64,000 nucleotides of DNA from Prochlorococcus marinus str. SB (GTDB lineage: Bacteria > Cyanobacteriota > Cyanobacteriia > PCC-6307 > Cyanobiaceae): positions 682,001-746,000 of the forward strand of contig NZ_JNAS01000002.1 in NCBI RefSeq assembly GCF_000760115.1, written 5' to 3'. Positions 28,400 to 38,800 of this stretch are shown here, piece after piece. The notes under the pieces were generated by a model. The model did no database searches. It worked only from the letters and a program-made list of their open reading frames with translations, and was not told the origin of the DNA. Every line of letters starts with the position of its first letter. Positions within the stretch are counted from its first letter, which is position 1. Made by a program: the position numbers and the translations under genes.

Positions 28400-30160
28400 T
28401 TATTTTTCTAATTCGAAATGATTATGAATCGCATTAACTGCTTTGTCACAATCTTTTTCTAAGACAATACATGAAGTCCTAATTTCACTAGTGGCAATCA
28501 TTTCAATATTAATATTTTGGTCAGCCAATGCTCTAAATATTTTTCCAGCCGTCCCAACCTTAAATGCCATTCCCGCTCCTACAGTACTTACTTTTGCTAT
28601 AGCAGGGCCATCTTCAATGTATGATCCGGGTAATTTTTTTGTTAAGGCCTCAAAAACTAAGTTAGCTTTCTCTCTATCTTGTTTATTCATTGTAAGACTA
28701 ATATCTTTAGTTTTTAAAGTGGAAATTCGTTCAGACTGAACAATAGTATCGATAAGTAAATTATTTTCAGCTAATGCTAAACATATCGATGCTGCTACAC
28801 CAGGACGATCAGGCAGTTTTCGAAAGCTTACCTGAACTTGGTTTTTATCTAATGCGATTCCTCTTACTTCAGGTTGATCTTGTTTTTCATTGATTGGATT
28901 AACAAATATTTGTGTATCGGATAACTTAAATTTCTCAGCAACAAATCTAATAGTTTTTTGTATATTATTAATTTCAATTACACAGCTGACTTTAATTTCA
29001 CTAGTAGCTATTAACCTAACGTTTATATTCGCTTGAGATAAAGTATCAAATAAATCAGCTGAAACAGTAGGCCTGCCCATAATGCCTGCTCCTTGAATAC
29101 TTAATTTTGTCATGTTGGTTTTTAAGTTAAATTCTCCCCCTAATTGACTAGTTATAAGTTCACATTGTTCTGCAGTCTTTTTTACTTCTAATTCACCAAC
29201 AGTAAATGTAATATCGTTTTTATTTCCATCATTTGTCGCTTGTATTATTAAATCTACGTTAATACTTGCTTCTGAAAGTTTTTCAAATATTTGCGCAGCA
29301 ATCCCAGGTCTATCAGGAATATTTGAGAGACTGAATACTGCTTGGTTTTCTAATACTTCAAGACTATTGACTGTTTTTGTTAATTCTAAGCTTCCTCTTT
29401 TTAGCGGGAGAGGTTGGATTTGACTTTCTAGGAGAGTCCCACTGGAGTCACTTTGGCTTGATTTGACACACAATTTAATTCCATAATTGCGAGCAATTTC
29501 TACTGCTCTTGGATGGAGAACTGAAGCACCGACGCTAGCAAGTTCAAGCATTTCCTCGCAGCTAATTTCATCTAAGAGTTTTGCATTAGGAACAATCCTT
29601 GGATCAGTAGTAAGAACCCCTGGAACGTCTGTATAAATTTCGCAAGTCTCAGCTCCTAAAGCTGTTGATAAAGCTACAGCGGAAGTATCTGAACCACCTC
29701 TACCCAAAGTTGTAATTTCCATTGAACCCGTATGGCTTAATGTTGTTCCTTGAAATCCAGCTACGACAACTACAAAACCCTGATTTAAATAATTTTGGAT
29801 CCTTTCTGTTTTAATATCCAGAATTCTCGCTTTCCCATGAATTGATTCAGTAATAATTCCAACCTGGCTACCAGTCATTGAAATTGCAGGTATTCCGTAT
29901 TCGTTTAACGCCATTGATAGAAGAGCTATGGTTACTTGCTCTCCAGTTGAGAGAAGCATATCCAATTCTCTTCGATTAGGATTTTTACTAATTGATTCCG
30001 CTAAACAATTTAAATCATCTGTAGTTTGCCCCATCGCAGAGACAACTACGACAATTTCATTCCCTGCTTCTTTACTTTGACAAATGCTACTTGCAATATT
30101 TTTAATTTTTTTAATATCACCGACAGAAGTACCGCCAAATTTTTTTACTAGTAAAGCCAT
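28400..30160 (-). CDS. lysC: Aspartate kinase with four ACT domains
   Basis: Phosphorylates aspartate to start the lysine/threonine/methionine pathway that asd and dapA continue 7 kb away. The 586-residue protein begins LLVKKFGGTSVGDIKKI (ATP/aspartate site), with TLGRGGSDTSAVALSTALGA around residue 150. After residue ~260 come four ACT regulatory domains as two related pairs (clear starts at FSLSNIPDRPGIAAQIFEKL and VSFRKLPDRPGVAASICLAL), the duplicated form known from cyanobacteria. Feedback control by lysine and threonine is expected for this architecture. Confidence 0.96.
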   Translation of the reverse strand: MALLVKKFGGTSVGDIKKIKNIASSICQSKEAGNEIVVVVSAMGQTTDDLNCLAESISKNPNRRELDMLLSTGEQVTIALLSMALNEYGIPAISMTGSQVGIITESIHGKARILDIKTERIQNYLNQGFVVVVAGFQGTTLSHTGSMEITTLGRGGSDTSAVALSTALGAETCEIYTDVPGVLTTDPRIVPNAKLLDEISCEEMLELASVGASVLHPRAVEIARNYGIKLCVKSSQSDSSGTLLESQIQPLPLKRGSLELTKTVNSLEVLENQAVFSLSNIPDRPGIAAQIFEKLSEASINVDLIIQATNDGNKNDITFTVGELEVKKTAEQCELITSQLGGEFNLKTNMTKLSIQGAGIMGRPTVSADLFDTLSQANINVRLIATSEIKVSCVIEINNIQKTIRFVAEKFKLSDTQIFVNPINEKQDQPEVRGIALDKNQVQVSFRKLPDRPGVAASICLALAENNLLIDTIVQSERISTLKTKDISLTMNKQDREKANLVFEALTKKLPGSYIEDGPAIAKVSTVGAGMAFKVGTAGKIFRALADQNINIEMIATSEIRTSCIVLEKDCDKAVNAIHNHFELEK

Positions 30161-30199
30161 ATTTAAATGATAATGTAAATTCTTAAACTTATAATTTGG

Positions 30200-31201
30200 T
30201 TAACTTAAATTAATTAATTTCTCTGTAAAAACATTTATAGGATTATTACCTTGTTTTAGTAATGATTCAACATCTAGTAAGTTACTCATTAAATTAATTA
30301 AATATTCTTGAGATACATTTTTGACTTTTTTTCGAATAAAAAAAATTCGTTTTGGATTAGAAATGCCTGCAAGATTACAAATCTTTTCTGCATTATCGTT
30401 ACCTGAATTAACTGCTAGTTTTATAATGGTATGAATTCTTATTTGACTAATTAAACCTGCATTTAGTCTTAAAGCAGGTTCTCCTCTCTGTAAAGAATAA
30501 TTTATTTCAATGAGGCTTTCATTAATATTTTTTTGTAAGAGAAGATCAATGATTTTGAAAATATTGGATTGATGATCACTAAATATTTTTTTTACATCAA
30601 TACTTTTAAGAAAAAGTTGTGAATTAGAATCATTTGATACTGCAGAGAGGTATGTTTTAGCTTTGGCTAATTCATTTATTAGTTTAAAGCTGTCATTACC
30701 AACTGAATCAATTATTAATTCAGCTGCATTTTTATCAATTTTGATATTCATTTCATTTGCGGCATCTTCTAAAAATCTTTTTTGGCCCTCATAGTCCCAG
30801 ATTTCTGGTAAAGAAAATGATTTTTCTTTGGCTAAATTATTTTTAATAAGTTTTTGTAAAAATTTAGTACTCTTTAGTCTTGAGTCTGGTTTTTTTGTAT
30901 TTTGCAAAATTAAATAAGTATTTTGAGGTATATTGTCATGAATTTTTTCAAATTTAGTTCTTAGATCTTCATTTTTGGCAGTAAAAATGGGATTATTTTT
31001 CAATGTAACTATTCTGTATCCATCTCCAAAAGGAGGTGTAAGAACTTCATCAAAAGCTTTATTGACTTGCTCATCATCATCTCCATTTAAATTAGTTACG
31101 TTTATTTCTTTCCATTCTTTGGATACTTCCTTATCAATTAATTTTTGAATAAATGTATTTTGAGCATTTAGATCATTACCCCATAATATTTGTATTGGCA
31201 T
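30200..31201 (-). CDS. holA: DNA polymerase III delta subunit
   Basis: The wrench subunit of the clamp loader, which opens the sliding clamp and works with the dnaX product encoded 14 kb away. The 333-residue protein starts MPIQILWGNDLNAQNTFIQK and contains the degenerate nucleotide-binding-like N-domain (LTPPFGDGYRIVTLKN) and the helical C-domain with LQRGEPALRLNAGLISQIR, typical of HolA. Sequence conservation in this family is low, so the call rests on these segments and length. It is 39 bp upstream of lysC and divergent from cobH. Confidence 0.88.
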   Translation of the reverse strand: MPIQILWGNDLNAQNTFIQKLIDKEVSKEWKEINVTNLNGDDDEQVNKAFDEVLTPPFGDGYRIVTLKNNPIFTAKNEDLRTKFEKIHDNIPQNTYLILQNTKKPDSRLKSTKFLQKLIKNNLAKEKSFSLPEIWDYEGQKRFLEDAANEMNIKIDKNAAELIIDSVGNDSFKLINELAKAKTYLSAVSNDSNSQLFLKSIDVKKIFSDHQSNIFKIIDLLLQKNINESLIEINYSLQRGEPALRLNAGLISQIRIHTIIKLAVNSGNDNAEKICNLAGISNPKRIFFIRKKVKNVSQEYLINLMSNLLDVESLLKQGNNPINVFTEKLINLS

Positions 31202-31259
31202 AATAGCTCAATAAAAACCATATATTAACTATGATTACTTCTAACACAAATTAAATTTA

Positions 31260-31883
31260 ATGGTAATAGATCATCCAATTTTTTTGGAAAGCATCAGATT
31301 CATAAGATCTCGTTTAGTAGCCAATGATCTAAATTATTTGGAAAAAAAAGTATTAGAGAGATTGGTTCATACTTCAGGAGATTTTACGGTTCAAAATCTT
31401 GTAAATTTTAGTGAAGGTGCTTGTGAAAAGGGTCTTCAGGCACTTAAAAATGGTGCTCCGATTTTAACTGATACCGATATGGCAGCAGCAGCAATAAAAT
31501 CCATGGCAGAAAATACAACTAGGAATAAAGTATTCACCGCTAGAATGTGGTTTGGAAAAAATAATCATGCAAACTTAACTAAAACTGCATATGGCTTAAG
31601 TGAAGGTTGGAAGGAGTTATCCGCTATAAATTCTGGAAGCAAATCTCCAATTGTAGTTATTGGCAGTTCGCCTACAGCGTTAACTTATTTAATTGATATT
31701 TTAGAAAATGCAAAAGATTTACCTAGTTTAATTATCGGAATGCCTGTTGGATTTATTGGAGTAGAAAATAGTAAAATTAAACTGATTTCCTCCGATCATC
31801 CTAGAATTGTTTTGAATTCAACTAGAGGAGGTGCTGCCATGGCAGCTGCTGCCGTTAACGCCTTATTGAGGGAAACTATTTAA
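31260..31883 (+). CDS. cobH: Precorrin-8X methylmutase
   Basis: Cobalamin-pathway enzyme that moves a methyl group from C-11 to C-12 of the corrin ring to give hydrogenobyrinate (or the cobalt form, as CbiC). The 207-residue protein has the family stretches HTSGDFTVQNLVNFSEGACE, GAPILTDTDMAAAAIKSM, VVIGSSPTALTYLIDILE and STRGGAAMAAAAVNALL. It is near normal length. It is divergent from holA (58-bp gap) and convergent with mutS. Whether the cobalt-early or cobalt-late pathway applies cannot be read from this gene alone. Confidence 0.94.
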   Translation: MVIDHPIFLESIRFIRSRLVANDLNYLEKKVLERLVHTSGDFTVQNLVNFSEGACEKGLQALKNGAPILTDTDMAAAAIKSMAENTTRNKVFTARMWFGKNNHANLTKTAYGLSEGWKELSAINSGSKSPIVVIGSSPTALTYLIDILENAKDLPSLIIGMPVGFIGVENSKIKLISSDHPRIVLNSTRGGAAMAAAAVNALLRETI

Positions 31884-31914
31884 AGAGTATTCATTTTATA
31901 AAAATGTCAAAAAT

Positions 31915-34656
31915 CTACTTAATATCATAATTTAATTTGTTATTTTCTTCTAAAGAATTTAAAACTGATTTTGCTTTTTCTATAACTTCTTTTGGGACTC
32001 CTGCTAATTTAGCTGCTTCTATGCCATAGCTTTTGTTTGAGCCCCCTTTAACAATCCTGTGGCTAAAAATTAGCTGATCGTTATTTTGTTCTACTAAAAC
32101 TTGAAAATTTTGTATATTCTTATTTGAATTTTTTAAATAATTAAGCTCATGATAGTGAGTAGCAAAAATAGTATTACATTGAATTTTTTTTGCAAGATAT
32201 TCACTTACTGACCAAGCTATTGAAAGTCCATCAAAAGTAGATGTCCCTCTGCCAATCTCATCAAGTAAAACTAGTGAGCTAGGAGTTGCCTGATTTAGAA
32301 TTGATGCAGTTTCAGACATTTCTACCATAAATGTTGATTGTCCAGATGATTGATCATCAACAGCCCCAATTCTTGTGAAAATCCTATCTGCAATTTTGAT
32401 TTCAGCATTATTAGCAGGAACAAAGCTACCAATTTGTGTGAGAATTTGTATTAAACCAAGTTGTCTTATAAAGCAACTTTTTCCGCTTGCATTGGGACCG
32501 GTTAATATAATTAATTTTTGATTTTCCTCAAAAGAGATATCGTTTGCTACAAACTTTTTATCACTTAACAATTGCTCTACAATTGGATTTCTTCCTGCGA
32601 TAATTTTTGTACTATTTTTTGTTATTGAATCATTTATTGGTATTAATGAAGGTTTTATAAAATTGTTTTCTATTGAAGTAATTGATAAACCAAGTAGTGC
32701 ATCAAGAGATGCTATGGATTTTGCGATTGATCTTATTTGTTTTGTTTTTTCAGCAACTATATTTCTTAATTCGCAGAAAATTTCATATTCTTTTGATGAA
32801 GCTCTACTTTTTATTTGGAAAATCTTATTTTCTTTATTTTTAATTTCTGAAGTGATATACCTTTCTTCATTAGTAAGTGTTTGCCTTTTGATCCAATGTT
32901 GTGGAGCTAAATTAACTTTTGACTTATTAATAGAAATGTAATAACCAAAATTTTTATGAAATTGAATTTTTAGGTTTGAAATTTTGCTAATTTTTCTTTC
33001 CTTTGATTCCTCTTTATTTAGCCACTCAGAGTAATCATCCATTAAATTTCGTAAACCATCTAATACATTGTCAACACCATCGTGGATCATGCCTCCTTCA
33101 CTAATATTTAGAGGAGGATTTTCTACTAATTTAAAACTTATAGTATCAGCTAATTCTAAGAGTCCTTCATCAATATTTTTTAATTGATCAGTCCAATCTG
33201 GGAGATCATATTTAAATAGTTCAATTATGGATTTTAGTCTAGGCAATTTTTTTAAACCTTCAGCTATTGCAATTAAGTCTCTGGGACTTGCATGACCTGC
33301 ACAAGCTCTACCTGCAAGTCTTTCTAAATCCCCCATTGCTCTAAGTAAATTTTGGGTATCTGTACGTAATTTTTTTGATTCAAGAAAGTTTGTAATTATA
33401 TTTTGTCTTTTATAAATTTCATTAACGTTTAATAGTGGTGAATCTATCCACCTTCTTAAACACCTTGCGCCCATGCAGGTATAAGTCCTATCAATACTCC
33501 ATAGTAGCGAACCTACATAATTGTTTTCTCGTTGCGTATTTTTGATTTCTAAGTTTTTTTGAGTTTGATAATCAATAATTAATTTGTTGTGACTATATTG
33601 GATTTGTGGAAAATCTAATGAGATTTTTAAAGAAGAATCTTTATCTAAATTTGAAGGATTAATTTTTTCTAAATAATTTAATAAACCTCCAAGTGATCTA
33701 GTTGCATTGTTTAAATTTTTAAGTCCTATTCCCTCTAGGTTTGCAATTTGGAAATAATTTTTTATTAGATAATTTGCTTCATTAATTCCAAAATTAGTCT
33801 CTTGAGAAACAGTATATGTAATTTGACTATTTCCTTTAATTAATAAATCTCTTACTGCATTGCTTCCTACAATGATTTCTGAAGAATCTAATTTAATAAT
33901 TTCATCAAATAGTTTTGACAGAGATTGGCCTTCTAAAGTTATTAATTCTCCTGTGCTTACATCAGCTTTTGATATACCCCATTCATAAGATTCATCTGAG
34001 TTTTCTTCTGATAAGTAAATAGCACTAATCCAATTATTTTTCTTTGCTATCAACATCCCTTCTTCAATTACAGTTCCAGGAGTAATTATTCTTGTTATTC
34101 CTCTTTTAATAGGAGTCCCATAATTTCCAGAACTTTTTTCTAATTGATCGCATATAACCACAGAATAATTTTTTTTAATTAAATCAGCACAGTATCTCTC
34201 CATTGCATGATGGGGAACTCCTGCCATAGGGATCTTACCAATCTCTTTGCCAGCATCTTTACTGGTAAGCGTTATTTCTAAAAGGTTAGATATTAATACA
34301 GCGTCTTCAAAAAAACATTCAAAAAAATCTCCTAATCTATAAAGTAATAACCTATCTTTATTTTCTTCTTTTAGAGTTACATAATGCTTCATTACAGGAG
34401 TTAATTTCAGTTTTGAAACTGTTTTATAGCTATAAGATTCTTCATTTATGCAAACATTTTTGTTATTTGAAATTAAATCAGTCTTGAATTTATTTATTAA
34501 ATTAGTTGAATTTTTTCTTTGTCTGGGTCTTTTTTGCGATTCTTTTTTTAAATCCTCCAAAGATAAATCTTCTGGAATTTTTGTTATTTCTTTTTGTTCA
34601 TTATTATCAGTACCAATCGCAAATAAATTCTTTTGAATTATCGTATCTTCTTGCAT
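31915..34656 (-). CDS. mutS: DNA mismatch repair protein MutS
   Basis: Mismatch-recognition ATPase. The 913-residue protein has a ~90-residue polar N-terminal extension before the mismatch-binding domain, where [20 protein letters not shown] holds the Phe-x-Glu motif (FFE). The ATPase shows Walker [18 protein letters not shown]-x-x-E region [15 protein letters not shown], Walker [21 protein letters not shown] and the ATHYHEL segment. The C-terminal tail is short. It is convergent with cobH and divergent from psbZ across a 141-bp gap. Confidence 0.96.
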   Translation of the reverse strand: MQEDTIIQKNLFAIGTDNNEQKEITKIPEDLSLEDLKKESQKRPRQRKNSTNLINKFKTDLISNNKNVCINEESYSYKTVSKLKLTPVMKHYVTLKEENKDRLLLYRLGDFFECFFEDAVLISNLLEITLTSKDAGKEIGKIPMAGVPHHAMERYCADLIKKNYSVVICDQLEKSSGNYGTPIKRGITRIITPGTVIEEGMLIAKKNNWISAIYLSEENSDESYEWGISKADVSTGELITLEGQSLSKLFDEIIKLDSSEIIVGSNAVRDLLIKGNSQITYTVSQETNFGINEANYLIKNYFQIANLEGIGLKNLNNATRSLGGLLNYLEKINPSNLDKDSSLKISLDFPQIQYSHNKLIIDYQTQKNLEIKNTQRENNYVGSLLWSIDRTYTCMGARCLRRWIDSPLLNVNEIYKRQNIITNFLESKKLRTDTQNLLRAMGDLERLAGRACAGHASPRDLIAIAEGLKKLPRLKSIIELFKYDLPDWTDQLKNIDEGLLELADTISFKLVENPPLNISEGGMIHDGVDNVLDGLRNLMDDYSEWLNKEESKERKISKISNLKIQFHKNFGYYISINKSKVNLAPQHWIKRQTLTNEERYITSEIKNKENKIFQIKSRASSKEYEIFCELRNIVAEKTKQIRSIAKSIASLDALLGLSITSIENNFIKPSLIPINDSITKNSTKIIAGRNPIVEQLLSDKKFVANDISFEENQKLIILTGPNASGKSCFIRQLGLIQILTQIGSFVPANNAEIKIADRIFTRIGAVDDQSSGQSTFMVEMSETASILNQATPSSLVLLDEIGRGTSTFDGLSIAWSVSEYLAKKIQCNTIFATHYHELNYLKNSNKNIQNFQVLVEQNNDQLIFSHRIVKGGSNKSYGIEAAKLAGVPKEVIEKAKSVLNSLEENNKLNYDIK

Positions 34657-34769
34657 ACTTTTTTAATTCCTAAATAGATATTAGGTAGAAATTTTTTTTT
34701 TGCATTTTAAAGTGGCTAAAGTATGTAAATTTTCTCTAAAAATTATCATTTTCATGAGATTATAGTATT

Positions 34770-34775
34770 TATAAT
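34770..34775 (+). promoter_or_regulatory. Consensus -10 box for psbZ
   Basis: A perfect TATAAT lies 22 bp before the psbZ ATG, giving a predicted start site near 34782 and a very short leader. I see no good -35 hexamer at the normal spacing, which is common in Prochlorococcus promoters. Confidence 0.5.
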
Positions 34776-34797
34776 ATTTGAAACCTAAGACTGAATT

Positions 34798-34995
34798 ATG
34801 CAGGCTGTTAACTTTTTCTTCGTAAATGCTCTATTATTTGCTTCTTTAATTGCGGTAGTTGGAGTACCCGTTTTATATGTGACTCAACCTTCTACTGAAG
34901 AAGGACAGCGAGAAAGTAGGAGAAAAATCTATTCTATTGCTGCTGTTTGGGTTGTTTTGGTTTTTGTTACAGGGATAGTTTCTTCATTAGTTTGA
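34798..34995 (+). CDS. psbZ: Photosystem II protein PsbZ (Ycf9)
   Basis: Small photosystem II core subunit that helps hold the antenna and oligomeric state. The 65-residue protein has two membrane helices (residues ~5-27 and ~46-64) joined by a polar loop, with the family GVPVLYVTQP motif closing helix 1. This is the clearest sign that the host is an oxygenic phototroph. It is followed 49 bp later by ribH on the same strand. Confidence 0.93.
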   Translation: MQAVNFFFVNALLFASLIAVVGVPVLYVTQPSTEEGQRESRRKIYSIAAVWVVLVFVTGIVSSLV

Positions 34996-35044
34996 ACTTA
35001 ATACCTTTTCGTGAGAGTCTATTAATATATCGCAGTAAAATTTA

Positions 35045-35521
35045 ATGGCTATTTTTGAGGGTTCTTTTACTAATGCCTCTACTTTAAAAGTTGGGATTGT
35101 AATAGCAAGATTTAATGATTTAATTACAAATAAAATCCTCTCTGGTTGTCTTGATTGTTTAAAAAGACATGGTTTAGATACTTCTGAATTAAGCGATCAA
35201 GTAGATATAGTATGGGTTCCTGGTTCATTTGAATTACCAATCGCAGCTAAAACCCTCATGAAAAAAAAGAGTTATGACGTTGTAGTTGCTCTTGGGGCTG
35301 TGATTCGTGGTGAAACTTCTCACTATGATGTTGTTATATCTGAGGCGAGCAAAGGTATTTCACAAGTTTCAAATGAGAATAATGTTCCAATTATTTTTGG
35401 AGTTTTAACTACTGATACTATGCAGCAGGCTCTAGAAAGAGCAGGAATTAAAAATAATCTTGGTTGGAATTATGCTTTACAAGCAATTGAGATGGGATCT
35501 TTAATTAAAAATTTAAATTAG
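35045..35521 (+). CDS. ribH: 6,7-dimethyl-8-ribityllumazine synthase
   Basis: Penultimate step of riboflavin synthesis; it forms icosahedral or pentameric shells. The 158-residue protein has [10 protein letters not shown] at the start, the substrate-binding [16 protein letters not shown] and the [22 protein letters not shown] block with the catalytic histidine (in TSHYD). Length and motifs are normal. It lies between psbZ and tRNA-Gly. No FMN riboswitch is visible in the 49-bp gap upstream. Confidence 0.96.
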   Translation: MAIFEGSFTNASTLKVGIVIARFNDLITNKILSGCLDCLKRHGLDTSELSDQVDIVWVPGSFELPIAAKTLMKKKSYDVVVALGAVIRGETSHYDVVISEASKGISQVSNENNVPIIFGVLTTDTMQQALERAGIKNNLGWNYALQAIEMGSLIKNLN

Positions 35522-35547
35522 TTGAAAAAAATTAATTATTTTTATCA

Positions 35548-35576
35548 TTGATACCTTCTTTGAGATAAGATAACAA
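35548..35576 (+). promoter_or_regulatory. Candidate promoter of tRNA-Gly
   Basis: TTGATA at 35548-35553 (5 of 6 matches to the -35 consensus) is 17 bp upstream of TAACAA at 35571-35576, a weak -10. The predicted start would be at or just before the first tRNA base at 35583. An overlapping TAAGAT at 35566-35571 is an alternative -10. Confidence 0.35.
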
Positions 35577-35582
35577 TGTTCT

Positions 35583-35654
35583 GCGGATGTAGCTCAGTGG
35601 TAGAGCATCTCCTTGCCAAGGAGAATGTCGAGAGTTCGAATCTCTTCATCCGCT
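35583..35654 (+). tRNA. tRNA-Gly (anticodon GCC)
   Basis: A 72-nt cloverleaf. The 7-bp acceptor stem pairs GCGGATG with CATCCGC (35647-35653), followed by discriminator T. The anticodon stem TCTCC/GGAGA encloses the loop TTGCCAA, with anticodon GCC at 35615-35617. The T arm has the GTTCGAATC core. CCA is not encoded. It is the last host-style feature before the giant gene and could have served as an integration site. Confidence 0.97.
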
Positions 35655-35659
35655 TATTC

Positions 35660-35688
35660 AAAATCCTGTCAGTAATAGCAGATTTTTT
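35660..35688 (+). terminator. Rho-independent-like terminator after tRNA-Gly
   Basis: AAAATCCTG can pair with CAGATTTT (one bulged C) around a 10-nt loop, and the right arm continues into a T6 tract. It begins 5 bp after the tRNA, so it likely ends that transcript. The remaining ~170 bp to the giant gene hold no ORF; only the -10 box listed next stands out. Confidence 0.5.
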
Positions 35689-35809
35689 ATAATTTCTTCT
35701 CATAAAGAAAAAATCTTCATAGGTTTTTGTTGTCTAGGTTGAATCTCCTTTCAAATAAATGTCGTCTATACCATATACATTAAATTACTCATAACTCTTT
35801 GGTTTTGAT

Positions 35810-35815
35810 TATAAT
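35810..35815 (+). promoter_or_regulatory. Consensus -10 box upstream of the giant gene
   Basis: A perfect TATAAT lies 41 bp before the ATG at 35857, in AT-rich host-like sequence just ahead of where the composition begins to change. No convincing -35 box or ribosome-binding site is seen. Confidence 0.4.
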
Positions 35816-35856
35816 AATATCGCAGAGCGTACTTATAAACGGCCAAAAATATCGGC

Positions 35857-38800
35857 ATGAATGAAAGCGGTAATAACGAAATAAGAAAAGAGCAATCTCT
35901 AAATAGCAATAACCAGGATCCACTTAAAAGTATTGTTCTTAGCCAAATTGGAACCGATTCACAAAGCAGCATAAAGGGGCGAAGTAGCAGCACCAGCGAT
36001 GCATTGTATGTTCCCTGGAAAAATGGAAGCCTCTATGAAAATGGCTATATCAGTAAGTTATCCCACTCTGGCGAGCTTCAGTGGCGAAAACAGATTGCAG
36101 ATGTCAATCAGATCACAACTGCAACAGACAAAGATGAAAAAATCTACACTGCTTGGAGCCGCAACAGCTACCATACCGAAGAAACACGTGGCTCGTTTAT
36201 TGCCAAACTAAATCCTGACAATGGTGAGATCGTCTGGAAAACAGAACTAGAAAGCCACAATTACATCATTAATGATCTCTACGCCGTTGGAAATACACTC
36301 TACGCTGTCGGGCAATACAAAGGTACAAAAAGGCCTCTGTTCATTGCCGTCAATCGTAATGATGGCAAGTTGTTGTGGCAGAAAGAGGTAGCAGCTAGCG
36401 ATTCGACTGCATTCACGGAAATCGACAGCGATGGTTCCAACCTTTATGTCAGCTCAAAGTCAGCACTTGGAATCTCGGGCACAGTCCATCAATTCAAGCT
36501 TGATGGCACTGTCGTTGAAGCTTGGAACGGTTCGGATAGGCAAAAGCTGAGTCGCACAAACACGCAAGACCAGACATCAGTCATCGTTGGCAATCAGATC
36601 ATCTCAGCAGGCAAAACAAGCTTGGATGAGTTTTATGATGGTTCATCCTGGCGCCTTGTCAGCAGAAATCTTCAGACAGGTGCGATCAACTGGAGGCAAC
36701 AATGGGGGAGCAGTGGCGATAAAATAATATCGAGTATTACCGAATTCAATGGGAAGATTTATGCAGTCGCAATAGAAAGGAAAGGAAAGGGCTGGGAAGG
36801 TAACGTGCAAGAGATTAGCACGCAAGGAGAGCTAGGCAGACAGATTTACTTCGCAGCACCAATCAATGCAACGCAAGACCCCCAGTTGGTAGCCAATGGA
36901 GACAAGTTATTTCTGGTTAATGCGGCATCACAAGAAGGGGATGCAGGAGCTGGTATTATCCAAATTGTTACAGGCCAGGAAACATCTGGCGCAATCTTTG
37001 CACAACAGGGAGCGGCCAATCAGGCACCAACACTGCAGCTAAGTGGCGACGCCAGCATCACCATCCAACAAGGTAGCGAATGGGTGGAAGAAGGTTGGTC
37101 TGCAACTGATCCAGAAGATGGTGACCTCAGCACCAACGTCAGTGTCACATCACCAAGAGTAATTGATACAAGCAAGCCTGGAACCTATGAACTCACTTAT
37201 AGCGTTGAAGATTCAGAGGGCTTAAGCACCTCTGTAGCGAGGACTATTGAGGTCGAACCTCATCGCATGGGTGACAACTATTACCTGGCATTAAATGGCT
37301 CGGATGAAAATGATGGCAGCATCGATAATCCGTTCGCAACCTTTGAACATGCAAAAGACTCATTAAAACCGGGAGATACCCTCCATATACGAGGGGGAAC
37401 GTATTATCAACAACTGAAGATCAATGGTTCAGCAGGCCCCAAGGGAGACAAGCACAATCCCATTACGGTCAAAGCCTATGAAGGTGAAACTGTCGTTGTT
37501 TCTGGTGCCCCGCCAATCAGCACTTCATGGGTCAAGGATGGAGATCGCTGGAAAACAAATGTATGGCAAGGCAGCGATGACCTGGGTACCAACAAGCGCA
37601 AGATCAGGCAGTTATTTCTAGACGACAAGCTACTCACAGGCGCACGATTCCCCAATCTCGAACATGAATTTGATCAACCTGATCATTCATTTTGGTGGAC
37701 CAGCACCAAGGCCTATCGTTCGGCCAACTCAGAAGAGCACAGCAACTACAGAATCGATGGCTTGGATGATATTCAAGGCAGTGTCGAAGGAGCCGTTTGG
37801 TACGGCGTCGGCCAAGGGCCGATGCTGGTTAAGGATCATCAGCAAGGATCAGATGTCGTACAGACAGCTAAAAACCCCAAACAACAAACGTCCAATGGGG
37901 TAATAGGCAATACGGGTGGTTGGTTAATGGGCGCTTTACCGCTGCTCGATGCCGATCGGGAGTGGTTCTTTGATAAAGAAACGGGAGATCTTTACCTACA
38001 ACTGGCGGATGGCATTGATCCCAATGAGCAACGCATCATTGCCAGAACAAATCAACATGGACCCGGAGAAAGCGGAGCTGGCCTCAAAATCCTGAATAGC
38101 GATGGATGGATCTTTGATGGCATCAATCTCTTTGCCACGTCACTGACCATCAACAACACGCGAGATCTGGAGTTTAAAAACTCAAAAGTCCTGCATCCTG
38201 GCTACACCAATTACATGCTATCGGATACAAGTTGGCCAGGTTCAAACATCGTTCGATCGAGCTCGAGGCTAAAGTTCACAAACAATGAATTTGCCTACAA
38301 CTATGGCACGCTCATTGAATATGGGAAGAACGTAAGTTCACTGATTTTTAAAAATAACAATTTTCATGATGCGATCAACCATATGTGGGGTAATAATGGG
38401 GGGCCGATCGTCAGGCATAACAGCAACGTTGTATCCCTAAAAAATACTGTTGTTGGGACGGGTTTTGGAGGTCTTGGCCGACCGGGAAGTAGCAATCAAA
38501 TCGAGCTGAACCATATCGGCAAATCATGGTACGACTGGGATACAGGTGGAATCACTATTAATCAGGGTGCCTCCGATGTCGTCGTCAATCGAAACTGGAT
38601 CTATGGCCATACTAGAAATGGCCTGCGCTTTGATGGGCACCCAGCAGGTATCGGCAGGATCGCAAGCCACAATGTTGCTTGGCAAAACGGGGTGGCCCTC
38701 AAGACCAAAGGTGATCAACACAAGATTCACAACAATACAGCCTTTGCTAATGGTGATGACCTGGCAATGTGGGAGGTCAAATTTTATGGCTATCAAGAGG

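Noticed and set aside
35766-35993. 75-codon minus-strand ORF across the giant gene start
   Set aside because: It overlaps the start of the giant frame, and its hydrophobic Leu-rich reading is typical of antisense translation.
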